This document shows, one piece after another, positions 21,196 to 31,539 of a stretch of DNA of 64,000 bases. The stretch comes from Trametes villosa. Lineage: Eukaryota; Basidiomycota; Agaricomycetes; Polyporales; Polyporaceae. The stretch spans positions 1 through 64,000 of the forward strand of contig PUDQ02000119.1 in the NCBI GenBank assembly GCA_002964805.2, written 5' to 3'. The translations under genes and the position numbers were made by a program. The notes below the pieces were generated by a model. It searched no databases, was not told the DNA's origin, and worked only from the letters and a program-made list of their open reading frames with translations. The first letter of the stretch is position 1; the number at the start of each line of letters is the position of its first letter.

Positions 21196-22340
21196 TCAAC
21201 GACAATGCTGAAGCTGGCGGGCGTTGTACCGCATGCCCCGGGCGACCGTCTCCATCCTCCCCTTGTCCTTCATTCCGTTCGCCTGTGCCTTGTGTTCTCC
21301 CGCAGCACCTTCAGCGCAAGCATCACCCCCCTCAGCTGCAACCGCTGCACACACCGCTCGCAATAGCCCTGCCTTGACCACAGCTCTGTCGTCACTCGCG
21401 CCGTAGACCCTCGCGGAGGTGGTGGACCAGAGCCGCTCGACCATCTCACCCTTCCACTCCCTGTGACCGTGCCGTTCGATCATGCATGCGTACAAGGCCT
21501 CAACGATACAGTTATTCCAGCGGCGCCACAGATCCTCAGCGCCCTGGCTTTGCGCTCGGCGCTCGGTATGCTCGCCACGAGGGGCCGGCAGGACATCGGC
21601 TCCATCGTCGTTGTCGTCATCAGCGTATCGTAGGAAGCCCGCCGGCCCGTCCTCCGCAGCTGCATCTAACCCGGGAACAAGTCGATTTGCAGGGTGGTTC
21701 TCTACGGACTTCAGCATGTCGGCCAGCCCGTGCAGGCGGTCAATATCCGTGCGGCCCATTAGAATCACCGGAGTGCCGGATTGCATGCCGACGCGCAGCC
21801 CGTACTCCCTTTCGTACGGCTTCCACTCAGTGTCGCGCTCGACCCATGCGCACGAAAACAGCTCAGGGTTGCCAGTACGAAGCTCAGGTGGGTCGACCTG
21901 CCACACCGCGAGGCGACCCACCTCCCTCTTGATCGTCACCTAGCACATGACCGGTGCATTGTTGTCCTTCACATTACATGTGAGCCAGTGAGGGTGAGAT
22001 CCCGTGGTACTCAGTAAGTACTTGTCACAGACGTATATGGAACCACGTACCAGAGCATCATGCGTTGCAGCAAGATCCTCCTGGTAGCTTAGCCCAAACG
22101 TGTACTCCGGATCGTCGCATTCCCGGTTGGGGCAGCTCAAGGGCAGCTCCGGGAGAGGCCCTGCCGCTTCCTTGCAGGCCTGCTTGAGGTTGTCGGCGTA
22201 CTTCCTGTCGTCGTTGGGACGTAGCCGCAGGTAACCGTCCTTGGGCCGTGCCACACCAGGCTGGCGGTATCCACGAAGTATGAGCGTGGTGGACAGAGCG
22301 TACTGGGCGCAGTGACGGCTCGCCCATTGCCCTATACCGT
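21196..22340 (-). pseudogene. Unrecognised protein gene with an in-frame TAG
   Basis: On the minus strand the frame runs from about 22340 (SRHCAQYALSTTLILRGYRQ) through YLRLRPNDDRKYADNLKQ and SCPNRECDDPEYTFGLSY, meets TAG at 21940-21942, and continues in the same frame to 21196 (VERDTEWKPYEREYGLRVGM, MLKSVENHPANRLVPGLDAA). Continuity of protein-like sequence on both sides of the stop indicates a once-intact gene of at least 370 codons. A pair of cysteines (CPNREC) might bind metal. I recognise no family. GC content is far above the surrounding AT-rich repeats, so this is a foreign or captured coding island. Confidence 0.5.
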
Positions 22341-22387
22341 GTTCAACGGGCCGCTCTCACTGTACGCGCTCACTGTGGGGTTTCCCA

Positions 22388-22817
22388 GATCAACCTTCCT
22401 GTCTGGCTGGCAAACATCTTGCAAGTTGACCACCTTGCCTGGGATACGTTCCTAGACAATGTTTGCTGTCGGTTCCCTGAGGAGGTCAGCCAGGAGCAGA
22501 TCACTGCGCTGCATGCTGTAGCCTACATCTACTCCTGGTTTGCGGGCTAAGTGTTGGCGGCCAACGTGTCCGAGCGAGCAGGCAATCTCGGTGGATTGTG
22601 GGACAAACTCATGGAGCTGGCGCGTACAACCATTGTGATGGGGATGATGGTCCCCACCCCCGGCAAAGACCTGCTCATGAACCTGCAGCTGTGGGGAAAG
22701 TGTGCGATACCCGTGAGTCTCAATTCAGTCCACTCACAGGCTCGCCTTACCAGGAGTATCCTTCAGGAGGCCTTTCCCGCCAACTTTGACCTGTACAACG
22801 AGGACGCAGAACCCTAA
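22388..22817 (+). pseudogene. Unrecognised ORF fragment with an in-frame TAA
   Basis: The frame reads INLPVWLANILQVDHLAWD and ITALHAVAYIYSWFAG, stops at TAA 22548-22550, and continues in frame with VLAANVSERAGNLGGLWDKL and MELARTTIVMGMMVPTPGKD to 22817. Codon use and GC content match the neighbouring island at 21.2-22.3 kb, but the two are on opposite strands. Family unknown. Confidence 0.4.
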
Positions 22818-23235
22818 TGTCCGTAGGTAGAAGCTACGGCCCTGAATCACCATCTGCCTGACCTCGGCATGCAATATGTTCGTCCATGAGCCGTGCATTC
22901 AGCTCTTCGCCCACATGAACCGCACATGAAGCGTGAGTGCATGCATGAGTGAGCGTACACACCACATACCTGCACAACACCGTCCCTTCTGCGCATCTGG
23001 GCCATGGTTGCATGCTGAAAACCCTGGACAGATTGATTATGCTATACACTGCTCCCATTTTGAGCTGAATCCAATGGTATATAATACCTGGGGAGTTTGT
23101 GCACATTATACTGTGATATAAGCTATAGAAGCTGAAAGTGGCTGAATTGTGGCACTTGGGGGCATTTGTTGCCCTATTTATGGGTGCTGTAGTAGTTAGT
23201 ACATCACCATTTGTACACCATTGGATTATGTTCAT

Positions 23236-23797
23236 CCATAGCTTTCTGATGACATATAATATATGGTATTTGGACTATCCAGTGGCCCAAAATGAAAGCA
23301 TTTGTGTTGGGAGACAAACAAATACAAAGCGGGAGGCACGACAACGCGAATCCGCGTCGGGGTGCCTCCCGCTTTGTACTTGTTTGTTCCCAGCCACAGC
23401 TTACATTATTCCCCCCTTCCCTAATTCCGCTGGCTACTACTCCTCCAGTTCTGCTTCAAATGGAATGTGTCATATACTGTTAGGAAGGTGCTTCTGAGCT
23501 CTACATCAAGGGGGTGTTGATGTGTATCAATGACCAATATATCCTCCACAATACTTTGTCAGAAGGACATATAAACCAGTTTTTAACCCTGTACAGAAGT
23601 GTACCATCAGTTTGAACTGACCACTATAATCGCATAAGACCCTGCTTAGATCGGGAAAATGTCTAGGGGTGTAGTTGTCATACAAGCACCCCTCTGTCCT
23701 TTTGAACCATCAATGTCTATTTAAAACAAGCAAAAGACCAATAAATTGCTGTTTACAGAGTAGTCTTGTTACTCTATAATACACTAGTAGTCAAGGG
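23236..23797 (-). repeat. R repeat fragment, reverse orientation
   Basis: Reverse complement of the 3' part of R (AGCTTTCTGATGACATAT, the H1 hairpin, then AGAAGGACATATAAACCAG). It is cut at about 23797, where copia sequence starts. Confidence 0.7.
23323..23378. repeat. Hairpin family H1, 17-bp perfect stem
   Basis: TACAAAGCGGGAGGCAC (23323-23339) pairs perfectly with 23362-23378. Its loop core GCGAATCCGC is the reverse complement of the core in the 14136 copy, and its flanking R sequence is also inverted. Confidence 0.86.
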
Positions 23798-24246
23798 GTG
23801 CACGGCCTACGTCCAGTCCAGCGTGACAAGGGACAAGGCCTGTCGCCTCACATGGAGAAGTGCGTCTTCATTGAGTAACCGGAGGGCTACAAGGGCTGAA
23901 AGTTCTACAACCCCACGACGAAGCGCACTGTCATCAGTGAACACGCTGAGTTTGATGAACTGTTCTTCCCTGGCCTGAAGCGGTCAAGCACAGAGCCAGA
24001 TCGCGTCGCTGCATCTCCAGCTCCTGCCCACACCCCCGGGCCCATGGCCCCTCCCTACCCTGGCGAGTGCGATGCTCCTGTGCCGCATTTGGGGGGAGAG
24101 GACGAGGCTTTGCCTCCTGCGCAAAATGCACCTCAGGACCATCCCATTGCAGAGGACCCCCTGGAGCACGCTGATGACGACTCCGATGCGGACGCGGCCT
24201 CGCCCCCAGCTCAGGCACCTGCCAAACCGCCCCCTGATGAAGTAGT

Positions 24247-25746
24247 GTGTGGGCAATGGACGAGGAGCTGGCAGCGCATCGCTCCAACGGCACCTGGGAA
24301 GTCACTGCACTTCCCCCGGGCAAGCGGGCGATTGGCTGCAAGTGGGTCTTCCGCTTGAAGCGCAAGGCAGACGGCTCCATCGAGCGCTACAAGGCCCGCC
24401 TTGTTGCCAAGGGCTTCTCCCAGCGCCCAGGCTTCGAGTACACGGAGATCTTTGCCCCCACCATCCGCATGTCCTCCATCCGCCTCATCCTCGCTCAGGC
24501 AGCGCTCCAGGACCTCCACATGCGCTCCATCGACATCTCCCATGCCTTCATCAACGGCGACCTCGACGAGGAGCTGTACATGAAGCCGCCCCCTGCGTTC
24601 ACGCAGAGCCAGTGGGGCGAGGTCCTGCACCTGCTCAAGTCGCTCTACGGCTTGAAGCAGAGCGCTCGGATGTGGAACAAGAAGCTGCACACTGCGCTTC
24701 AGGAGCTGGGCTTCCGCCGGGTGCGCTCTGACGCTGCCATGTACATCTTTGAGCGAGACGGCGTCCGGATCTTCATGCCCATCTATGTCGACGACATCAC
24801 CATTGTCTCCAACTCCGAGTCCTCCATCGACTCCGTCGTCTCCCAGCTGTCCCAGCACTTCAAGCTGCGCGACCTGGGCTCCACATCCTACCTCCTGGGC
24901 ATCGAGATCATCCGGGACCGTCCCAACCGCTCTGTGGCGCTCTCACAGCGCCAGTACGTCCTTGACGTCCTTGAGCGGTTTGGCATGGCGGACTGCAACC
25001 CCGTGTCCACTCCCATGGGGCCTGGCCTCTCCCTCTCGTCCTCGATGGCTCCCTCGACGCCTGAGGATGTCGCCTTCATGCGCAACGTCCCCTACATCTC
25101 CATCGTCGGTGCTCTCATGTACCTGGCGACCTGCACTCGCCCAGACATCGCCTACTCCGTCTCCACCCTTGCCAGGTTCAACTCGAACCCTGGGGTCGCG
25201 CACTGGAAGGCTGCGAAGCATCTGCTTCGTTACCTGAAGGGCACAGCCGACTTGCGCCTCACCTACCGTCCAGACCCGTCCCTTGACGCTCCGTTCGTCG
25301 CATTCTGCGATGCAGCTCATGGGGACAACCCGGACAACGGGAGATCGACGGGAGGTTACCTGGTGCGCGTTGGCAGCGGTGCAATCAGCTGGAGCAGCAA
25401 ACTGCATCCCATTGTGACGCTTTCCTCCACGGAAGCTGAATTTGTGGCCGCAGTTGAGGCAGGCAAGGAGATCTTCTGGATGCGCAACATGCTCTCTGAG
25501 TTTGGGGCCCCAGTCGACGGTGCATCCTCACTTCGCATTGACAACCAGTCTGCGATCTCTGTGGCGAAGAACCCAGAGCACCACGGGAGGATGAAGCACC
25601 TGGACCTGCGCTTCTACTGGCTGCGCGACGCAGTCGAGATTGCTCCAGACTTTGTGCCCACTGATCAGATGCCTGCAGACATGCTTACCAAAGCGCTGCC
25701 TCGCGCTAAGGTCGAGCTGTTCAGGCAGATGATGGGCTGGGAGTGA
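24247..25746 (+). CDS. copia reverse transcriptase/RNase H ORF, copy 1
   Basis: A 499-codon ORF in a frame offset from the upstream integrase frame. The first triplet is GTG, so it is an open reading segment of a polyprotein rather than an independent gene. RT motifs are CKWVFRLKR, DISHAFINGD, LYGLKQSARMWN and catalytic YVDD at residues 180-183. RNase H has STGGYLVRVGSGAISWSS, STEAEFVAAVEAGKE and DNQSAISVAKNPEHHGR, with the C-terminal MLTKALPR. It is intact from the RT start to its stop, and identical in product to 31540-33039 on the other strand. Confidence 0.85.
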   Translation: MWAMDEELAAHRSNGTWEVTALPPGKRAIGCKWVFRLKRKADGSIERYKARLVAKGFSQRPGFEYTEIFAPTIRMSSIRLILAQAALQDLHMRSIDISHAFINGDLDEELYMKPPPAFTQSQWGEVLHLLKSLYGLKQSARMWNKKLHTALQELGFRRVRSDAAMYIFERDGVRIFMPIYVDDITIVSNSESSIDSVVSQLSQHFKLRDLGSTSYLLGIEIIRDRPNRSVALSQRQYVLDVLERFGMADCNPVSTPMGPGLSLSSSMAPSTPEDVAFMRNVPYISIVGALMYLATCTRPDIAYSVSTLARFNSNPGVAHWKAAKHLLRYLKGTADLRLTYRPDPSLDAPFVAFCDAAHGDNPDNGRSTGGYLVRVGSGAISWSSKLHPIVTLSSTEAEFVAAVEAGKEIFWMRNMLSEFGAPVDGASSLRIDNQSAISVAKNPEHHGRMKHLDLRFYWLRDAVEIAPDFVPTDQMPADMLTKALPRAKVELFRQMMGWE

Positions 25747-25824
25747 TCCAGCTGCGCTGGTTTGGGGGGGAGCTTCGCTCTCTTGCAGTTGCAGGAGATG
25801 CAGACAGCTCGAATCAGGGGGGAG

Positions 25825-25929
25825 TGTTGAATGTGGTGATTCTTCGCGTTCTTTGCGTCCGTTTAACTTCAGACTTTGCACAGCGCTCGCGCGCGGTGCC
25901 TCCTTCCTGTTCTAGAATTCTTAGGCGCT
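25825..25929 (+). repeat. Partial LTR of copia copy 1
   Basis: TGTTGAATGTGGTG follows the tract AGGGGGGAG, as in the copia at 31-35 kb. Only the first 105 of 420 bp are present. Confidence 0.85.
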
Positions 25930-25973
25930 GGTGCATACTATGGGCACCGGATGGACAAATGCCAAGCACCTTG

Positions 25974-26720
25974 TTACGAGCATTCCGTGTCACCTACCAC
26001 TATCTCACACGTGGGGCGACAGCTTGGCTTTGAAACCGGTTTCTCGGTTGACAACAGCTCATTGTCAAACTGTAGGACCTGCTCAGAAAGGTAATAACCC
26101 CAGGCGACAGTTTCCGCACTTACCAGTTCCGTGGACAGGTATACAGCTTCACTTGCTTGCTTGAAGAGCAGCCTGTTGGCAATGTCACCAAATTTGTTCT
26201 TGTCTGCCAACAAATATCCTGCAGTGGTGGATTTTATAATCTGTTCATGGTTGAGTGCAACTAGTGGAAACAAAGGCTCTAGTTGATGCTTATCATGGTA
26301 CATAAGCAGCTGCTGCTTCCTGCGCTCTTCAGACACTGGCCTGCATCCACTTGCAGAATTATTGAGACCACCCAGGCCATATGGGAACAACCATAGAAAC
26401 ATCTGAGGATACAGCTAGGGAATGTGGTACAGGCTCTCTAGCTCAGCTGACTAACCTATCCCGAGCACCTTCCCCCCAGATTTGAAGTGTGCTATAGCAG
26501 TGATCTCATATGGCCTAACCTTTCCCATATGCTGAAGACTGTCTTCAGTTAGTCCATGGACAACAAAGGGGCATTCACCTTCATCAGGCAGCAAATTTTC
26601 TTTACATGGAATGTGTCCCAGAATGCCATGCCCGTCCCTGGGCACCAGTGTGGCAACAATCAATTGCATCTATCACAAACCAATACTTGCTGTCCAGCGT
26701 GGGGTACCTACCTGTATGTC
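25974..26720 (-). pseudogene. Helitron replication-protein N-terminal remnant
   Basis: Minus-strand reading gives, in order, VHGLTEDSLQHMGKVRPYE with HFKSGGKVLGIG (about 26560-26450), then FLWLFPYGLGGLNN, RRKQQLLMYHDK, FPLVALNHEQI and KFGDIANRLL (26400-26150). The LFPYG-GG box, the YHD block and the following FP/ALN block resemble the helitron-like N-terminal domain of fungal RepHel proteins. Stops separate the pieces, and the HUH nickase and helicase domains are not present in the window. The copia fragment abuts it on the left. Confidence 0.6.
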
Positions 26721-28080
26721 CATACACCCACAGATCCCACAATCTATTGGTGGACCCTTTTACTCCTCAGCCAAAGACTCCACCAACTCCGCCTCCTCGT
26801 TGTTTAATAGGCCGAGCGTGATGGACCCAGCACCACCCTATGATTTTAGGGGCCTGCTCAATGCCCACTTTGATTGAATACATTTGAGCATTGCTTTCTA
26901 ATCATTGATCACCCCTGCATGGAGCCGTGCAGAGCTAGCTGTACTGGCTGTATGAAGACTTCATATCTCAATGAATTTCTTGCACAACTTTTGCTTCTAA
27001 GCACTGTTGATGAGTATCTGTTTTCACTTAATTTTTGTAAGCCATGACATTCGCCAACAACAGTAATTGCAAATTGGTATAGATGTCATAAAGCTGTAGC
27101 TTGTGGGAAGATACTAGCTCAAGCTTTCATTTTCCGTCCAGCTATTGGTAGCTGACTTATGACCCATTCGTGAAGTCCTCCTACTAGCATTTTTAGACCA
27201 TAGATATTTCACAAGAGCATCATCAATCAGCAGAAACAGCTCAACAAAACCATAGCGGGCAGCCTGCACTGCAGCCCTGAGAAACCGGGAGGTAAATGGC
27301 AGAAAAGATATGAAAAGTGTTAGTACTCACTTTTTGTGATGTGGCTGTACCTAGGCAACACCTGCAGAAGCTCTCCTGGTTGCAACACTCCAGGAGCAGG
27401 CCATCTTGCTCGAGGCAGCACTTGCTCAGACCTGATGGGAGCTGTCCACGAGAGAGGGTCAGTCAGCTGCAGGAGATGGAAGAAGAAAATGCACGCCTGC
27501 GAAGGCAATCGAGCACACACTGATCCCGGCTGCATGAACAAGAGCTGCAAGCTTGTACACGCTCATGCTGCAGCATTATGAGCACAAGAGGAGCTCTGCA
27601 AGAGCACACAAGAACAAGCTGTTCTTGCTGAGGCACAGGAATCAGCTGAGTGTGCAGAGGCGTGAACCATTGACGACGTCACAACTGTGTTAGCACTGCT
27701 GCGGGATGCTAATAATGGTCTCAGTAATGAGCTCTCGACATGTTGACGCAACTTACAAACAAGTCAAAAATGCATAGCGCACTCCCCTGGCTGACTAGAA
27801 GCCACTGCAAAGAAGCTTCAAAAAAGTCTGTGACGATGAAGTTGAAGGAGCGGGGGGTTCTACATACCAAGGGCGCGTGCTCTTGTGAGGCTGCGCAGAC
27901 CAAGGTCGGTGTGCAAACCATTAGGTGCACATTAGGCTTTGCTATTTTCAGGAAGATGAGTGCACATATATATAGGTTGGGTTGAGTGTATGGAAGTCGC
28001 ATGTTATGGCTCACACTGTGCAGCCGCAGCAGGGCTCCTAGTGCATTGCCCAAACTACCTTTGCTTTCTTGAGGTCATCC
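26721..28080. other. Gene-free degenerate stretch
   Basis: Mostly AT-rich repeat-like DNA (27040-27120 resembles 63850-63930). About 27350-27720 has the look of a decayed coiled-coil ORF (for example VSQLQEMEEENARLRRQ) with several stops. Nothing intact. Confidence 0.45.
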
Positions 28081-29050
28081 AGGACCAAAAAGAGTGTTTG
28101 GGCTTGAATCATATGGAGGTGAACATCTATTGGGGCCTCCAGGACGTCCCGGAACTCACGGAGCTGGCCGTGCTTGCTCTCTATAGACAGGTGGTCAGTC
28201 ACCCGTATCTCTGGACCACACACCTTTAGCGGAATGACCTGAAGCTCAGGGTGTTCCACAAACAGCTCAAAGAGTGTCTCCAGGCCCTCATTGGCAGCCC
28301 CGAGGTGCTCCTATCACCGGGCATGTCGCACAAGATGGCTGCACTAGATGGCAAGCTGTGAGAGTGCCCTGAAGTCCTTTATGTGGTGCTCGTGCTTGCC
28401 CCGGAGCTCCCGCACCTTAGGAGCCTATTGGTCATATTTCTGACAGGGGCACTGGGCACCTGGGCACCTAGGAACACTTTATGGTCAAATACATGGAGGT
28501 TGGCATGGTTGATCTGGCTACTGAGAAGGAGCTTGACCGGGCGTACTTGCTGCCAACAAATGATCACAACGAAGGTGTGCTCAGCTCGTATTGCATCTGG
28601 AGCCGCAAATATCCCAATGCAAGTCAGGCCTACTACAATGCATTAGCCAAATTCTTCCAGAACGACACTGCAGCATTCATGGAGATGGACCTTTCGAGCA
28701 AAGAGGATCAGCAGGATCTTTGAGCAGCAGGCTGTGTGATCCACTCAAGCAGTCATAAAGCAAAGCACCGACACACCCAAGTTGCGCATATGATTGCCAT
28801 TGCCGTGCAGCATGCTCGCAAGCAAAAGGAGAGGCAGGAGAAGGAGGATGCTGCCATGGCCAAGACCAACACAACCGTGCTTATCCTGGACTTTGAAACA
28901 CTCAGGAGCCTCAAAGTGTCGAGTCTTGATGAATAACTAGATGCATTTCAAAAGCGGGAGATGGATCCAACAGTTCCGGCAAAGTCTACGCTAAGGCAAA
29001 AGGAAGACAAAGTGGAGGTACTGGTGATGGTGATCATGCGCTACCACACG
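28080..29050 (+). pseudogene. Broken ORF of an unrecognised basidiomycete element family
   Basis: Forward-strand segments in shifting frames read VPELTELAVLALYRQVVSHP, VLVLAPELPHLRSLLVIF, KYMEVGMVDLATEKELDRA, YLLPTNDHNEGVL with RKYPNASQAYYNALAKFF, then HARKQKERQEKEDAAMA and DPTVPAKSTLRQKEDKVEVL. At least three stops or frame changes interrupt it. The layout suggests one decayed gene of 300 or more codons with a basic coiled-coil tail. I do not recognise its family and assign no function. Confidence 0.5.
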
Positions 29051-29390
29051 CAGGCAGGCGAGGGGGTGTGGGTAGCAGAAGCTCAAGAACTCATCTATAT
29101 GCAGCAATCCTTGCCCTGCACTAATGCCGCTACGGGTGCATCATCATGAATACATTTGGACCTCTTCATTGTATGTTCTTGCCACCTTCCATGCCCCCTA
29201 CCAAAGTACAGTAGCCATTACATGTTGTATACTGTATGTTCAAAGTTCAGCCACATTTATTAGCACCCAGCGTGCACACACGCCTAATTCATTGCAAGCT
29301 CGCGATGCTCACCTTTCCTTCGGGCATCTGGTGACTAAGTGGGCCACAGCCTCTGCAGGCGTTGCCACTCCCCAAATTGTGTTCATCCAT

Positions 29391-30897
29391 CCATAGCTTT
29401 CTGATAACATATCATTTTTAATATTTGAACTATCTAGGAACCAGATATGAAGTTATTTGTGGTTGGAGCCAAACAAGTACAAAGCTGATGGCAGCGAACA
29501 CGGAGTCCGCGTTCCCTGCCATCAGCTTTGGTTGTGTTTGTTCTTAGCCACAGCTTACATTATTGCCCCCTCCTTTAGTTCTTTTGGCCACTGTTCCTCC
29601 TTAGGAAGGTGCTCATGAGCTCTGAAACATGGGGGTATTGACATACAGTGAAGACCATCATCTCCTCTATAAACTTTATCAGAAGGACACATAAATCATT
29701 TACTCAGCCTGTACAGTCTATTTTAATTGTTCACTGGAATATCATTTGACCCTGCTTATGTCTGCAAAGTATATAGAGGTTTAGTTGTGGTAAAAGCACC
29801 CCTTTGTCCCTCTAAACTATTGATGTTTTATCCACTAAGCAAAAAGCAGTAAATTGCTGTTTACACAGTAGTCTCCTTACTGAAGGGTGAATGTCTTTGC
29901 TCCATAATACACTAGTGATCAAGGGCTATATGATGTAATTGCTTCTCTGGCTCTATCCCCTCTAGCAAGGCTCCTGAAGCCTCTTCTTCCTACAGAATGA
30001 GCACCCAAATTGCGAAATTTGGCGAAGTCCGCTCAGAGCTAGTGGAAGTTGCTGGGATGGACTTCTACTTGCGCCCAAAGGCCTTGGCCAGATTTTTTGT
30101 TATGTGGGCACTTGCTGACTGTATTTTGGCCACAGCTCTACCTGTTTTTATTCAGATGACAAGCATTGCATATCATTACAAAGGGATTTATGAGGGCTAT
30201 CAATGGTGTGATTAAACAGTAGTACTGGTAGGCACAATGATCGGTAATTAGCAAAACACTAGTTAAAAGTGCTTACAATACAGGCATACCATACCTACTC
30301 CAGTTTGAATCTAAAATGTGCGTGCTATATACCATTGGGAAGCTGCTTTTAACCTCGATCTGATTGATATTCCATGATTTGGCACAATCTCTGCTCATAT
30401 CAGCCTATCAGCTTCTGTACATGCCAGCAGGGAATTGATTGTGATACTGGGTTGTTAGTCTTGTTGTTCCTCGAAAGTACATATTTACAGTCACATTAGT
30501 TTAGTGCCTACCATAGAGCTAGGCCCTGAAGGGCAATGAAAGGGAGTCACAAGCAAACAAAATCAAGCTGTTGTAGCAAGTCCATGGACAAAGAATGCAC
30601 CACAGTGCATCTTAGCATATATACAACCACAATGCCTAAATCAGGCATTTGTACTTGGCTATCTGCCCTGAGTGTATACTAAACATACAGACTTTGCCTG
30701 TCACCTGATAAAGCATTGCTTTGACTAACCTGATCACTTCAGTATACACAACTAGAGTATGGTTGTGACAAACCACTGGCTACCCGATGTCAACTTACCA
30801 TCACTATCATACTGCCAAGGTAACATGTGTTTACTGTCATCGATGCACCATCAGCAAGCCCTGCTGCTCCAAACAGTGATAGGGAGGGTGATTACCC
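29391..30897 (-). repeat. R repeat copy 4, reverse orientation, lacks the R start
   Basis: Reverse complement of R copies 2 and 3 from the AGCTTTCTGATRACATAT end to the GGGTGATTACCCA region, missing about the first 290 bp of R. It contains H1 (29481-29529) and a weakly conserved H2 (about 30030-30090). No gene. 30898-31042 is unassigned except for the T end motif at about 30905-30945. Confidence 0.7.
29481..29529. repeat. Hairpin family H1 in R copy 4, variant arms
   Basis: AAAGCTGATGGCAG (29481-29494) pairs perfectly with CTGCCATCAGCTTT (29516-29529). Located at the same place in R as the GCGGGAGGCAC-armed hairpins of copies 2 and 3, so both arms have changed together. Confidence 0.86.
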
Positions 30898-31037
30898 ACT
30901 TGGGGAGAGAGGGGCAATACTGGCATATCCGATTGATGAGGTGTTGTAGAGTACTTTTATCAGATAGAAATACTTCTTGGCACAATTAATAGTTACTGTA
31001 AACATTGCACTATCTGAACCGGACCACAGAGCACCAC

Positions 31038-31042
31038 TCACC
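31038..31042. other. Target site duplication TCACC, left copy
   Basis: Directly precedes the TGTTAGAG end of the copia LTR; the partner is at 63478-63482. Confidence 0.9.
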
Positions 31043-31462
31043 TGTTAGAGCCTGATGCTGCTGAGAGCGAAGGCTGGGGCTCAAGTTGACAGACAACAAA
31101 CTGTGGTCCAAGTTGAGCTGCTAAATACATTACATGAAGAACGACCTGTATCTCACCTGTGGTCCAAGTTGAGCTGCTGAGGAACGCAGACGACGAGGAC
31201 CGCAGGGAGGACGAGGCGTGGGCCAAATATCCGACAACAAAAGCATTAAGTAAGCGAGCTATGGAGGAAACGAAATAAGCGCTGTGAAGCGTTCAGTAGG
31301 AAAACCCAGAAGGTTGAGAGTTCAATTCCAGCTGGTGCCGGCGCATTTCTGGGCGCCGGCGCCTAAGAATTCTAGAACAGGAAGGAGGCACCGCGCGCGA
31401 GCGCTGTGCAAAGTCTGAAGTTAAACGGACGCAAAGAACGCGAAGAATCACCACATTCAACA
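31043..31462 (-). repeat. copia 3' LTR, 420 bp
   Basis: On the minus strand it runs TGTTGAATG...TAACA. It contains the inverted pair CCGGCGCC...GGCGCCGG-like sequence at about 31337-31362, and the direct repeat TGTGGTCCAAGTTGAGCTGC (about 31103 and 31158). Confidence 0.92.
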
Positions 31463-31476
31463 CTCCCCCTGATTCG
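31463..31476 (-). promoter_or_regulatory. copia polypurine tract
   Basis: The minus strand reads CGAATCAGGGGGAG directly before the LTR start. Confidence 0.8.
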
Positions 31477-31539
31477 AGCTGTCTGCATCTCCTGCAACTG
31501 CAAGAGAGCGAAGCTCCCCCCCAAACCAGCGCAGCTGGA

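Larger units (their letters stand above)
23797..25929 (+). mobile_element. Truncated Ty1/copia copy 1 (same family as 31-35 kb)
   Basis: Contains the end of the integrase region, the linker, complete RT-RNase H, the polypurine tract and the first 105 bp of the LTR. From about 24050 onward every overlapping reading frame matches the copy at 31540-33290, so the DNA is essentially identical. 23797-24050 differs at many positions (roughly one in fifteen), including stops in the integrase C-terminal frame. The LTR stops matching at about 25929 (TTCTTAGGCGC). The mixture of old and new segments is noted in the findings. Confidence 0.88.

Noticed and set aside
24943..25407. Antisense ORFs within the copia RT (and copies at 31879-32343)
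   Set aside because: Shadows of the RT frame; composition follows the codon bias of the opposite strand.
31337..31362. GGCGCC-rich inverted repeat in the copia LTR as a separate element
   Set aside because: It is present in both LTR copies at the same place, so it is an LTR-internal feature.
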